Positions 45,101 to 53,106 of a DNA stretch of 64,000 nt are shown piece after piece. Each line of letters opens with the position of its first letter. Positions within the stretch are counted from its first letter, which is position 1. Position numbers and translations under genes: made by a program. The DNA comes from Desulfuromonadaceae bacterium (GTDB lineage Bacteria > Desulfobacterota > Desulfuromonadia > Geobacterales > Pseudopelobacteraceae): assembly GCA_028687585.1 (NCBI GenBank), contig JAQTZV010000003.1, positions 62,001 through 126,000 on the forward strand, written 5' to 3'. The notes under the pieces were generated by a model that saw nothing but the letters and a program-made list of their open reading frames with translations, was not told the origin of the DNA and searched no databases.

Positions 45101-46370
45101 ATTCACTGCCCCTGCAAATGCAACAACGTTCACCGATACCACCGCAGTTGCGGGCACAACTTACAGCTATAGCGTGGCAGCAACAAACGCGCTTGGCTCC
45201 TCGGCTGCTTCCAACAACGCAACCGTTGCCGTACCGGCAGTTTTGGTTATATCAACGGTTACTGTTCCCGCAGGGGCTGTTAACGCTCTTTACACCGCCA
45301 CCGTAGCAGCGACCGGCGGCGTAGCACCGTACACCTGGTCAGCAGTCGGCCTACCAGCAAGCCTGACTATTAATCCGGCTACCGGTGTAATCAGCGGCAC
45401 ACCAACACCGGCGGATGTTCCGGTCGGCGTATCTGCGACCTTCCCGGTAACCGTAACAGTGCAGGATGTCTTCACCCCCGCCGCACCGGTGTCAGTTGTG
45501 ATCAATCTGGTTATCAACCAGGTGCTTCCTGCTGCGCCGACGCTGTTGACGGCAACACCAGCCAGCATGACTCAGATCAATCTGGCCTGGGTTGATAATG
45601 CAAACAATGAAACAGGGTTCTCCCTACAGCGCGCTACCGATGCTCTCTTCACAAAAGGCCTCTTAACCGTTGCACTGCCGGCGAACGCTATCACCTATGC
45701 TGACCTTACGGTAGTCGCAAACACTGCTTACTACTACCGTATAAACAGCCTTAACGCTCTTGGGGCATCACTTACTGTCGGTGCCGGACCGGTTACGACA
45801 CCCAAGTCACTTCTGGCCATTTCAACAACAACATTACCTAACGCAACACAGGGCGTTGCCTATAGTGCCACCCTGAAAGCTACCGGCGGTGTTGTCGCGG
45901 CGTATTCCTGGTCTGCCACCGGTCTGCCTGCCGGTCTGACCATTGCCCCGACAACCGGTATCATCAGCGGTGTTACTGTGGCTCTACCGGCAATCTATCC
46001 GGTCACCATTACCGTGAACGATGGCACCACCACTCTTGGTGTCAGCAAGGTACTCAATCTGACAGTCGTAGCGTCGAAAGTAGTAGGCGCACCGGCTCAA
46101 CCGACAGGATTGACTGCCGTTGCCGCACCGGGAACGATCACCCTTGCCTGGGTTGATAATGCCACTACTGAAACCGGTTTCACGGTGCAGCGTGCAACAG
46201 ACAAAAACTTCAAAAAAGGCTTGGTGTCTACTGTGCTGCCAGCAAATACGGTAAGTTACAGTGATGCTTCTGCGAAAGTGGTAGGGACCATCTATTTCTA
46301 CCGGGTTTTTGCCACTAACGGTGCCGTTGCCTCCGCATTCTCCAATGTGGTAAGCATTGCCGCACAGTAG
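42126..46370 (+). CDS. Multicopper oxidase with FN3 and Ig-like modules (OmpB/OmpC type)
   Basis: A 1414-residue secreted protein from the ATG at 42126 (MKNKPHIKRFT), preceded by AAGGAGAG. Signal peptide ends near AFAAP. Residues about 20-760 are a multicopper oxidase with copper ligands in HVHGAHVG, WYHDHAMG, HPMHLHQ and HCHILSHEEHDMM (about residue 731), covering type 1 and trinuclear sites. The rest alternates FN3 and Ig-like (He_PIG) modules. Geobacter OmpB/OmpC, which are needed for Fe(III) oxide reduction, share this layout, from memory. Outer-surface metal oxidation or reduction is likely. Probably driven by the sigma-54-like promoter upstream. Confidence 0.88.
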   Translation: MKNKPHIKRFTLALMMSCIWSVAAFAAPGTVTLPDFSKPVLDGATQPSNGVWDNVIPNALADYYTYVPYTTADAVALGFPATCGNVAKGDAASTEDCYTITVRSFQQALSLQGIFGGGPGLVGLDGVTPLSTRAYGYGSGGPGWVLPYYDTTKPGVVAGTAVTGNAPAGPLAAGIWHFPAPTIKGAFGRPIRVQWLNELPNVEPTGLDPSVDCGPNAPNCFPYNRIVTHVHGAHVGPESDGLASAWFTPNFSVVGEDFVSTRQHGPEGTYLYPMDQEASTIWYHDHAMGSTHNNTNMGMAGFLPITDANEKALQTCTPVAPATTCQSVLPVGAYELGFALQDRHFDAATGNMVMPDYSIYDRNAAGCTLDVNGLPDPLTCPLVPFMKDPADGHLVSYVAGHAWLADPINAGAPFGGTSATLEYFGNIPVVNGVVYGNYSVEPRVYRMRFIGGTDSRTWVMKLVYTTTDPVTGLPVQNVVPFWQIGTEQGFLNNPLYRSEMDLMPGERVDVLVDFTGIPAGTKVMMQNLGPDTPWPGYFDYLAGAVAPSVDIPEIMAFNVGPLTSPDTVMTPSAAINLRPLSPPVPAKGFVPAISNTRVVSLMEITDGYGRTMPTIDARGFKPAGIPVTEIIKLNDTEQWDIVNTTVDAHPMHLHQVAFKIIDRQAIGTFTPPTDDILNQVFTPPSYTVAGGSVSIPADAWDDGWKDTIAAPPGYVTRVWAKFDLSGEYVWHCHILSHEEHDMMRNFIVTDAALSAPAPASITVPSSSTTGSYTINWVGTAIAGVTYELQEATDSAFATAVTVQNTAAPSFTAAKTLNNSFYYRVRALPPAASGFNTGVWRTASNPVSVQLPLAITPATLPVAAVNAPYSSATASAVNGVPPYSWSAVGLPASLTIDPATGLISGTPTPADILAGTASSYAITVTVTDSSIPAASQSAPLTLVINQVLPAAPSVLTATAASTTSVNLTWTDNANNETDFTVQRTTAVTGVIATFTAPANATTFTDTTAVAGTTYSYSVAATNALGSSAASNNATVAVPAVLVISTVTVPAGAVNALYTATVAATGGVAPYTWSAVGLPASLTINPATGVISGTPTPADVPVGVSATFPVTVTVQDVFTPAAPVSVVINLVINQVLPAAPTLLTATPASMTQINLAWVDNANNETGFSLQRATDALFTKGLLTVALPANAITYADLTVVANTAYYYRINSLNALGASLTVGAGPVTTPKSLLAISTTTLPNATQGVAYSATLKATGGVVAAYSWSATGLPAGLTIAPTTGIISGVTVALPAIYPVTITVNDGTTTLGVSKVLNLTVVASKVVGAPAQPTGLTAVAAPGTITLAWVDNATTETGFTVQRATDKNFKKGLVSTVLPANTVSYSDASAKVVGTIYFYRVFATNGAVASAFSNVVSIAAQ
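44690..45812 (+). repeat. 561-base tandem module repeat within the multicopper oxidase gene
   Basis: An Ig-like plus FN3 unit is repeated with a period of 561 bases (187 residues): GGTTATCAACCAGGTGCTTC occurs at about 44948 and 45509, and the segment starting ATCAGCGGCACACC is nearly identical in both copies. A third, diverged unit follows. Near identity at DNA level suggests recent duplication. Confidence 0.75.
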
Positions 46371-46417
46371 CAGTAAGTTGAAAATCAGTATCTGAACAAA
46401 TAACTATCCACCACATC

Positions 46418-46449
46418 GGTCCCCCTGGCAAAACAGCGCCAGGGGGACC
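46418..46449. terminator. Strong hairpin after the oxidase gene
   Basis: GGTCCCCCTGGC and GCCAGGGGGACC form a perfect 12-pair stem with an 8-base loop. The following DNA is not T-rich, so this could be a terminator, an mRNA 3-prime end barrier or both. It separates the oxidase from the cytochrome-fusion gene. Confidence 0.6.
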
Positions 46450-46540
46450 TGATTTGTCAGCGGAGTTACCGTACAAGTGAGCAGTATCAAGTTGCAACAT
46501 CACCTACGACACTAAAATTGCATTTTCAAGGAAACCTTAC

Positions 46541-48349
46541 GTGCACAGATTATATTTCCCAACATCTCTCATCGCGGCGGTCTGTCTTCTTACGCTGCTG
46601 TCGTTTCTGCCACCGCCTACTGTCTGGTGCGCCGGAATAGTTGCTGCCGCTCCCCTGCCACCACCAGAAGAGGTTATCCGGCTTGGTGAGCGCATGTACC
46701 GTGACGGCATCCTGCCATCGGGATCGACCATGCAGGCGGTTATCAGGGATGACGTTCAAGTGCACGGAGCCTCCTTCAGTTGCGTCAGCTGTCATCTGCG
46801 CAGCGGCATCGGTTCCATCGAAGGTCAGATTCTTTCGCCGCCGACCAACGGTCTGAAGCTGTTCAAGCCGTATTATCAGTACAACCCTGTTATTCCGGAC
46901 CCGAATAAACCACCTCCCAAAAACATGATGGACAGGCCCGATGCCAAACCATTTTACCGACCGGCGTATACCGACGAAACTTTGGCCGCGGCAATACGCT
47001 TCGGCGTGAATCCGGCCGGACGTGAACTGAATCCGGTTATGCCGCGTTACGAGATTGATGATCGTGACATGAGCATTTTGATCGCTTATTTGAAGACATT
47101 ATCCGCCGAACATGCTCCCGGGGTCTCCCCGAAAGAGATCCGTTTCGCAACCGTTATCGCAGGAACTGTGCCGCCTGACCAGCGCACGGAGATGCTTGCC
47201 GTTCTGGATGCTGTTATCAAGGATCACAACGCCAAAGCCAAAAAAAGAAACAAGCACCTCAATTATGGCGATAATCGTATCGTGGATGCCAGTTTCAATT
47301 ATCCGTTCTTCACCCTGAGCCGCTGGGAACTGACCGGCCCTCCGGAGACATGGGGCAGTCAGCTTGAAGAATACTACCGGAAAGAGCCGGTGTTTGCCCT
47401 GCTGGGGGGAATGGCCTCGGGCAGTTGGCAGCCGATGCACGACTTCAGTGAACAACACAAGATACCTTGCCTGCTGCCGGTCACCGACCTTCCGGTGGTC
47501 TCTGACAGCGACTGGTATACCCTCTATCTTTCCAAAGGGGCCTGGCAGGAGGGAGATACGGCGGCGCGCTACCTTGATCGCATTGCCGCATTGCCCAAGG
47601 AAGCGCGGGTGCTGCAGATTGTTGAGGAGAGTGCCACATCACGGGCTGTGGCAGACGGGTTTGAGGCGGCATGGAAGGAGTTGACGCGGGCAGCGCCGGT
47701 TACGGTTACCCTTGGTCGCGGTGAACAATTATCCGTGTCTGATATTCAGCAGAAAATCCGGAAGGAGAAGCCTGACGTAATTCTGCTCTGGACGTCAGGC
47801 CAGACCGGGACTATACTCTCGGGGCTTGCAGCCGGGTCTGCAGCGCCGAAACGGGTACATGTCTCATCAACTCTGCTCGGCAGCGGTCTGGCGCAGGTGC
47901 CTGAAAAGGCGCGTCCTTTTACCTTCATCAGCTATCCGTACCGGCTTGATGAGGGGAAGGAGCTTTTTCATGTCAATGCCCGTGCCTGGTTGAAGAAAAA
48001 TTCGGCTCCGGTCACCGATTTGCGAATTTCGAGCAAGCTGTTTGCACTGACCAAGGTTTTTCTGGAGCCGTTTCAGGTCGTAAAGCGTGATTTCAATCCT
48101 GCCGGGCAGGGGAGTGGACTGGTTATTATGGAGGAGCAGTTCGAGATGATGCTCCATGTCAGGCGGAACTACTACCGTGACTACCTGCTTGACGTCATCG
48201 GCATGATGGCTGATGCCAATAGCCTGGCCTTTGAACGCGTGAGTTTTGGCCCAGGCCAGCGCTATATCTCAAAAGGGTGCTATATCATCAAGCTGTCACC
48301 CGGCGCTCAACCGAATCTGATTAAAGAAAGCGATTGGGTAATTCATTGA
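46541..48349 (+). CDS. Cytochrome c fused to a periplasmic substrate-binding domain
   Basis: A 602-residue secreted protein starting with GTG at 46541, AAGGAAA upstream. A signal peptide (LIAAVCLLTLLSFLPPPTVW) precedes a cytochrome c domain with heme site CVSCH at residues 81-85 and a methionine-rich distal region (NPVMPRYEIDDRDM). From about 205 onward it is a type I periplasmic binding protein, LivK-like (RFATVIAGTVPPDQR, VFALLGGMASGSWQPMHDF, VILLWTSGQTGT). Joined to a heme, such a domain could sense or gate redox chemistry; the ligand is unknown. Confidence 0.83.
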   Translation: MHRLYFPTSLIAAVCLLTLLSFLPPPTVWCAGIVAAAPLPPPEEVIRLGERMYRDGILPSGSTMQAVIRDDVQVHGASFSCVSCHLRSGIGSIEGQILSPPTNGLKLFKPYYQYNPVIPDPNKPPPKNMMDRPDAKPFYRPAYTDETLAAAIRFGVNPAGRELNPVMPRYEIDDRDMSILIAYLKTLSAEHAPGVSPKEIRFATVIAGTVPPDQRTEMLAVLDAVIKDHNAKAKKRNKHLNYGDNRIVDASFNYPFFTLSRWELTGPPETWGSQLEEYYRKEPVFALLGGMASGSWQPMHDFSEQHKIPCLLPVTDLPVVSDSDWYTLYLSKGAWQEGDTAARYLDRIAALPKEARVLQIVEESATSRAVADGFEAAWKELTRAAPVTVTLGRGEQLSVSDIQQKIRKEKPDVILLWTSGQTGTILSGLAAGSAAPKRVHVSSTLLGSGLAQVPEKARPFTFISYPYRLDEGKELFHVNARAWLKKNSAPVTDLRISSKLFALTKVFLEPFQVVKRDFNPAGQGSGLVIMEEQFEMMLHVRRNYYRDYLLDVIGMMADANSLAFERVSFGPGQRYISKGCYIIKLSPGAQPNLIKESDWVIH

Positions 48350-48366
48350 AAGCGGAGTTTCTACAT

Positions 48367-48954
48367 ATGAAAAATTGTCTTCGGATAGCTATTATAGCAG
48401 GGCTGCTGATTATTTCCGCACTAACGTTCGCTCCGTCCCAGGCCGGGGCCGCAAGCAAGACATATAAACGTACGGTAGAGCGTTATCACATTCCGGATAT
48501 CGCCTTGATCAACCAGGAGGGGAAAAACGTTCGCCTGAAGAGTCTGGTTGATTCAGGGAAGCCGGTCATTGTTGATTTCATCTTCGGTACCTGTACGACC
48601 ATCTGTCCCGTCCTCTCGGCCAGCTTCACCAGTCTGCAGAACAAGCTGGGCGCGGACAGTGAAAAGGTTCACCTTCTGTCTGTCTCCATAGATCCGGAGA
48701 ATGATACACCCCGGGTGATGCGCGACTACCTCAAGCGCTACCGGGCAAAGCCGGGGTGGGATTTCCTCACCGGCAGCCGCAAGGATGTTGATACCGTTAT
48801 GAAATCTTTTGATGCATACATTTCCAACAAGATGTCCCATTATGCTGTGACCTTCATCCATATGCCCGGTGGCAACAGCTGGATCCGAATTGACGGCATC
48901 ACGAGTACATCCGAGTTTATCGAAGAGATTAAGAAAGCCGGTTTAGCACTGTAG
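48367..48954 (+). CDS. SCO1/SenC-family copper chaperone
   Basis: A 195-residue thioredoxin-fold protein from the ATG at 48367 (MKNCLRIAIIAG), preceded by GGAG. The signal peptide is followed by DFIFGTCTTICPVLS, with the copper-binding C-x3-C-P, and the expected histidine in MSHYAVTFIHMP. SCO proteins load copper into cytochrome oxidase and related enzymes. Here the nearest copper enzyme is the multicopper oxidase, so copper delivery to it is likely but inferred. The upstream gene ends 18 bases before. Confidence 0.88.
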   Translation: MKNCLRIAIIAGLLIISALTFAPSQAGAASKTYKRTVERYHIPDIALINQEGKNVRLKSLVDSGKPVIVDFIFGTCTTICPVLSASFTSLQNKLGADSEKVHLLSVSIDPENDTPRVMRDYLKRYRAKPGWDFLTGSRKDVDTVMKSFDAYISNKMSHYAVTFIHMPGGNSWIRIDGITSTSEFIEEIKKAGLAL

Positions 48955-49147
48955 TCATTTGAAGCTGTAAAGCCGGGCACGTGCGGCTGTGGCAGCGAGA
49001 AGCAGAACGCACCGCAGCGTAATGCCGCAAAAATAATTACCATTTCTGTAAGCCGGCATTATACCGCCTTACGCTGTTTCATTAGGGAACGGTTATTGCT
49101 GTCCGACAAGTCTTATGAACGAATTGGCACCATCATACCATCATGCC

Positions 49148-49741
49148 ATGAAAAAATGTAACCGCTACATTACGTCACTGCTGATGACAATGGTCTACAT
49201 GGTCATTGTTTTCAGTCCGCTGGCACCACTGGCCATGCAGGCACAGCATGCCGCACACGCCGTTACCGGGGAGTGTTCAGGTGACTGCACGGCTGACGGC
49301 TGTTCACTGGAGCGGAGTGCAGCCCATACCTGCTGTTGCTGGCAGAAGAAAAAACACGGGGCAGTTGATGTTCACTGCCATTCGGAAGATGACAGCAACG
49401 CCTTTCCGCCTGTAATAGCAGCTGTAACCCCTGAAAAAAGAGCCGGTTGCTGCGATGCCTCGATGCAGGAAACCCCTGAAAATAAGAATATGGCAACGTC
49501 CGCTTCCCCACCTCCTCCACCTCGCAATACAAAGCCGCACACTATCGGCAGTGTCCCCTGCGGCAGTGGTAAATTATTCGCGTTGCTAACCGTTGAAACA
49601 ACCCAGCATCTGCCATTTTTCTTTGTCGGAGAAATTTTTTCTCCGACACAAAGCAACCTCACCGTTACCCCTCCGGATCGCCTTACTTCCCGTTATGTTG
49701 ATCCGCCTGATCCACCTCCGATAGTTTCTGCCGCTTTCTGA
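49148..49741 (+). CDS. Secreted Cys/His-rich protein
   Basis: A 197-residue protein from ATG 49148 (MKKCNRYITSLLM); an ATG at 49115 is an alternative and neither has a clear ribosome-binding site. Signal peptide or anchor near residues 8-30, then a cluster of cysteines and histidines (GECSGDCTADGCSLERSAAH, TCCCWQKKKHG, VHCHSEDD, AGCCDAS). This looks like a metal-binding (probably copper) module. The C-terminus is Pro-rich. I recognise no named family. Context: between SCO and the large lipoprotein. Confidence 0.65.
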   Translation: MKKCNRYITSLLMTMVYMVIVFSPLAPLAMQAQHAAHAVTGECSGDCTADGCSLERSAAHTCCCWQKKKHGAVDVHCHSEDDSNAFPPVIAAVTPEKRAGCCDASMQETPENKNMATSASPPPPPRNTKPHTIGSVPCGSGKLFALLTVETTQHLPFFFVGEIFSPTQSNLTVTPPDRLTSRYVDPPDPPPIVSAAF

Positions 49742-49871
49742 TTCAACATATTTCCGTGCAATTTTAGAGGATTTTTATCTCCTCTCTCTCGTGTGTCTTC
49801 AGTTTAGACCTGCGCCACATTGTCAACGCTTGTGACGAGTTGATCTCGGTTATCTGGGGCATATACCTGAT

Positions 49872-49908
49872 TGCTCATACGGTGCTCCGAATGACACCAG
49901 TATGAGCA
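49872..49908 (+). promoter_or_regulatory. Long stem-loop in the leader of the lipoprotein operon
   Basis: TGCTCATACGGTG pairs with CACC(A)GTATGAGCA around a 10-base loop, 13 pairs with one bulge, ending 27 bases before the lipoprotein ATG. It has no T-run, so it looks more like an operator or RNA control element than a terminator. Confidence 0.5.
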
Positions 49909-49935
49909 GACCATACTTCAAGGAGGCCGTTTAAT

Positions 49936-51570
49936 ATGAAGTTATCAATATCCGTTATATTTAAAGGGGCCGTTGTCATTGGCCTCTCATTAATCTCATT
50001 CGGCTGCGGCGGTTCAAGCAGTCAATCTCCATCAGCTGCAACTACATCTGTTTCCGGGGTAGTCATGGCTGGACCGGCAAGTGGCTCATCTGTGACAGCA
50101 AAATCCGCTTCAGGGGCAGTTGTCTCCGGACCGGTAACGACCGGAGCCGACGGTTCCTACACAATCGTCATCCCAAACACGGCACTGACCGGGGATCTTA
50201 TCTTTGAAGCAAGTGGAGGAACTTTTACTGACGAAGCCACCGCTACTACCGGCGTACCAATGGGTACACTGACTTCCTACGCCGTCGCTGGAACTCTTGT
50301 GGCCGGATCAAATGTTGCTATCGATCCATCTTCAACGATCATTCAAAAACTTATTGCAGGGGGTAAAACCAAAGTTGCAGCAGAAAGTGCCTTTGCCGCT
50401 GCATTCGGTTACACCCCGGATAATTCTGTCAAACCGGTTTTTGCGGGGATGTCCAGCGCTTCAACAACTCCCCAGCGACTAGCGGGACTTCGTGCCGCTG
50501 CTTTTAGTCAGTTAACAGCAGATCTCACTCTCTCTCCAGGCGATCAATTTGCACTAATTAACGCAATAGCCGCTGATTTGTCTGATGGAACAGTTGACGG
50601 CGGCTATATGGTAGCTGCCAAAGCCATACCAGCAGATCTTGCCAACCGTTTTGGCCAGGCATTGGTCGGCTTCCAGATGAGTAGTAACAATAAATCCAAG
50701 TTGACGCCGGACAAGATCGGTACTCCGGTATTCAACAAAGTTGCCATCACGCCCAACTACAAAGTCGAATTCATACCCGGAATGCCTGCAGCAGCAATGG
50801 GCAAGTCTGCTTTCAAAATAAAAATTACTGATTCTGCCGGCACCACGCCTGCAACCGGTTTGACCAATATAACCGTGAAACCGTTCATGTACATGTCTTC
50901 AAAAAGCCACACAACACCAATATCAGGCGTTACCGAATCAAGTACTCCCAGCACATATGACTGTACCGCGTACTATGTCATGTCCACCGGTATGACGGGT
51001 GGAGTGTCCATGGGGGTTTGGGAAGTTAAGGTTATGATTGGGACTGAGTCAGCGGTTTTTTATCCCTACGTCAATATGAACATGGGAACGACTCCATTGG
51101 TCAAGTTGTCCGGTGTAGTTGATACCGCTGACCCTGTAACTCCAGTGTACTCAGATGGAATTGTAGGCATGGCAGGCGTAAAAGAGACCAGAACCTGGTT
51201 CCTGTTTGACGATGGCATTACAAAAGATGGAATGGCCAGTACCTATACAGTAAAGCTCTTTACCGCCACAAAAGAGATGATGACCAGCTTTCCGGCTGTC
51301 TATAACGGTAAAGTGCTTAAGAACGACAGCAATGATAATTGGACGGTTTCTGGAATGTCGGTTGAAGTCTCCGGAGACAAAAGCACTTGGACGACTCTTA
51401 CCGATAGTGGCAACGGTCACTGGACTGCAACCGGTATTACTCCCGACGTGAGCAGTAAAATATATGTGAAATTGACCGTAAACGGATTACAGAAAACGAC
51501 TGACGGAGCTGCCGTTGGCGCTGCAAACGGTTATCAGACATTTACCATAGTATCAGGCAGCGGGATGTAG
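49936..51570 (+). CDS. Large lipoprotein, function unknown
   Basis: A 544-residue protein with lipobox ISFGC near residue 25 and a Ser-rich linker. An N-terminal carboxypeptidase-regulatory-like beta domain (VSGVVMAGPASGSSVTAKS, GADGSYTIVIPN) leads into a helical middle region (about 110-240) and a Met-rich beta-rich C-terminal half (NITVKPFMYMSSKSHT, GMSVEVSGDKSTWTTL). AAGGAGG lies upstream. It heads an operon with an outer-membrane barrel, a redoxin and NosL. Function not recognisable; a surface metal-handling role is inference. Confidence 0.72.
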   Translation: MKLSISVIFKGAVVIGLSLISFGCGGSSSQSPSAATTSVSGVVMAGPASGSSVTAKSASGAVVSGPVTTGADGSYTIVIPNTALTGDLIFEASGGTFTDEATATTGVPMGTLTSYAVAGTLVAGSNVAIDPSSTIIQKLIAGGKTKVAAESAFAAAFGYTPDNSVKPVFAGMSSASTTPQRLAGLRAAAFSQLTADLTLSPGDQFALINAIAADLSDGTVDGGYMVAAKAIPADLANRFGQALVGFQMSSNNKSKLTPDKIGTPVFNKVAITPNYKVEFIPGMPAAAMGKSAFKIKITDSAGTTPATGLTNITVKPFMYMSSKSHTTPISGVTESSTPSTYDCTAYYVMSTGMTGGVSMGVWEVKVMIGTESAVFYPYVNMNMGTTPLVKLSGVVDTADPVTPVYSDGIVGMAGVKETRTWFLFDDGITKDGMASTYTVKLFTATKEMMTSFPAVYNGKVLKNDSNDNWTVSGMSVEVSGDKSTWTTLTDSGNGHWTATGITPDVSSKIYVKLTVNGLQKTTDGAAVGAANGYQTFTIVSGSGM

Positions 51571-51578
51571 AGGTCACC

Positions 51579-52559
51579 ATGAAATATAATCTTACTTACT
51601 ATGCTGTAGCAGCCCTCCTCGCGGGGGCTGCCTCCCTTGTTTCCTCCCACTCCTTTGCGGCATCCTGTTGCGGCGGAGGGTCGGCGGCATCTCTCGTCGT
51701 CCCCAAATATGCCACCGCCATCGTCGATCTCACCTTTGATGCAGAGCTTTACGACGGCTATTGGAACCATAATAATAAATACATTAAGGACCCTCCCGGA
51801 TCAGACTTGCAACAGTACCGAATGAACGTGGGTGTCGGCTACCGCTTCGCTACAAATTGGCAGGCGAGTTTAGCACTGCCATACGTCTGGAACGATAACA
51901 GCTATTCCGGGGTTTCTTCGCAGACGGATGGGCTTGGTGATACAACCGTCTCATTGACATACGAATTGCTGGACGACAACTCTGCGTGGAAAATACGCGA
52001 CACGCATGATCTGATCCCAGGAATATCGCTCGGGTTGTCTCTGCTGGTTCCCACCGGAACCTCTCCCTATGATGACCAACAGAGCAGTTTTGACATTACC
52101 GGGAGAGGATTCTACCGGCTGGACGGAACTCTGCTGATTGAAAAAACGATCCGCCCCTGGAACGTCTCTTGTGCAATTAGCTATGGTACTTACTTAGAAC
52201 GGACCATAAACCGTGAGTATGGTAAATATGTGGCACCATACAAAAAAGACCTCGGAGATCGTTTCTCTGCGTCTCTTTCCGCCGGCTATGCCTACGTTAT
52301 CGGCACCGGCGGAGACAGCATTACCGGCACGGTTTCCTACGTTTATCTGAACGAGGCCGATGGCAGTTTCAACGGAAACAGGGATACCGGTAGCGGCTTT
52401 GACAAGCAATCGGTCGGAGCAGCACTCTCATATACAAATAACGACAGCAACTGGAGTATCAGAACCGGATGGAACCATGCTGTCAAGAAGGACGGGTGGG
52501 GAGAAAATTTCCCCGCAACCGATATCATTACGGTGGGGGTGCGGTATGTCTTCTTGTAG
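51579..52559 (+). CDS. Outer-membrane beta-barrel protein
   Basis: A 326-residue protein. Signal peptide ends near SHSFAAS, and the mature end begins SCCGGGS. The body is made of amphipathic strands with aromatic ends (MNVGVGYRFATNWQASLALP, DTTVSLTYELLDD, GVRYVFL at the C-terminus), like transporter-type barrels of the MetA-pathway family. It lies eight bases after the lipoprotein gene, and its 3-prime end overlaps the redoxin start. A channel or receptor for metal or substrate is inference. Confidence 0.78.
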   Translation: MKYNLTYYAVAALLAGAASLVSSHSFAASCCGGGSAASLVVPKYATAIVDLTFDAELYDGYWNHNNKYIKDPPGSDLQQYRMNVGVGYRFATNWQASLALPYVWNDNSYSGVSSQTDGLGDTTVSLTYELLDDNSAWKIRDTHDLIPGISLGLSLLVPTGTSPYDDQQSSFDITGRGFYRLDGTLLIEKTIRPWNVSCAISYGTYLERTINREYGKYVAPYKKDLGDRFSASLSAGYAYVIGTGGDSITGTVSYVYLNEADGSFNGNRDTGSGFDKQSVGAALSYTNNDSNWSIRTGWNHAVKKDGWGENFPATDIITVGVRYVFL

Positions 52560-53088
52560 AGCGATCTGCCTGCTGACACTACTTGTTCTTTTGTCAGCCT
52601 GCGGCGACAACCTGTTCCCTTCCGGCGAAGATAAACGCACTCCCGTTTCGGCCGGCAGCAGTGGCGGGAGTGTCTCCCAAAAATCCCCGGACTTTTCAGT
52701 TTCCGATATACGCGGCGCTACCGTCAACCTGGCCTCCGCCACTGCCGGCAAGAAAGGTGCCGCCTTTTATTTCACCATGTGGTGCCCGATCTGCGACAGC
52801 CACATGAGCGACATGCGTACTTCAACAACGCTGATGTTTCCTGATGTGAATTTCTTTCTGGTCGATTATGTCTCCGGAAGCGTTGCCGGTGCCGCACGTG
52901 CCGCCACAGAAAATGGCTACGCCTTCGGTGTTTTTTCTACACTGGTAGACACAGATAATACTTTGCTCAACATCTTTCATGCCACCATGGGAACAACCGT
53001 AGTTATTGACAACACCGGCATTGTCAGGATGAACGAGGACTACCGCGATGGGGTCAACCTGCGCAAAGCCCTTGCAGCCCTACCATGA
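52546..53088 (+). CDS. Redoxin-type lipoprotein with CxxC
   Basis: A 180-residue protein from ATG 52546 (MSSCRAICLLTLLVLL), inside the end of the barrel gene; longer in-frame extensions lie in that gene and are rejected. Lipobox LLSAC is followed by a thioredoxin-like fold with YFTMWCPICDSHMSDMR, the CPIC active site. TlpA-like proteins reduce periplasmic disulfides or copper sites. With NosL and SCO nearby, keeping copper thiols reduced is a likely role; this is inference. Confidence 0.82.
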   Translation: MSSCRAICLLTLLVLLSACGDNLFPSGEDKRTPVSAGSSGGSVSQKSPDFSVSDIRGATVNLASATAGKKGAAFYFTMWCPICDSHMSDMRTSTTLMFPDVNFFLVDYVSGSVAGAARAATENGYAFGVFSTLVDTDNTLLNIFHATMGTTVVIDNTGIVRMNEDYRDGVNLRKALAALP

Positions 53089-53106
53089 TTTTTTCAAGGA
53101 GTTTGT

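Noticed and set aside
44588-45157. 189-codon minus-strand ORF
   Set aside because: Shadow of the FN3/Ig-like repeats of the oxidase gene.
44690-45812. CRISPR array
   Set aside because: The repeats are long in-frame protein modules, not short repeats with spacers.
52360-52545. N-terminal extension of the redoxin lipoprotein
   Set aside because: It lies in another frame within the barrel gene; the lipoprotein signal starts at 52546.
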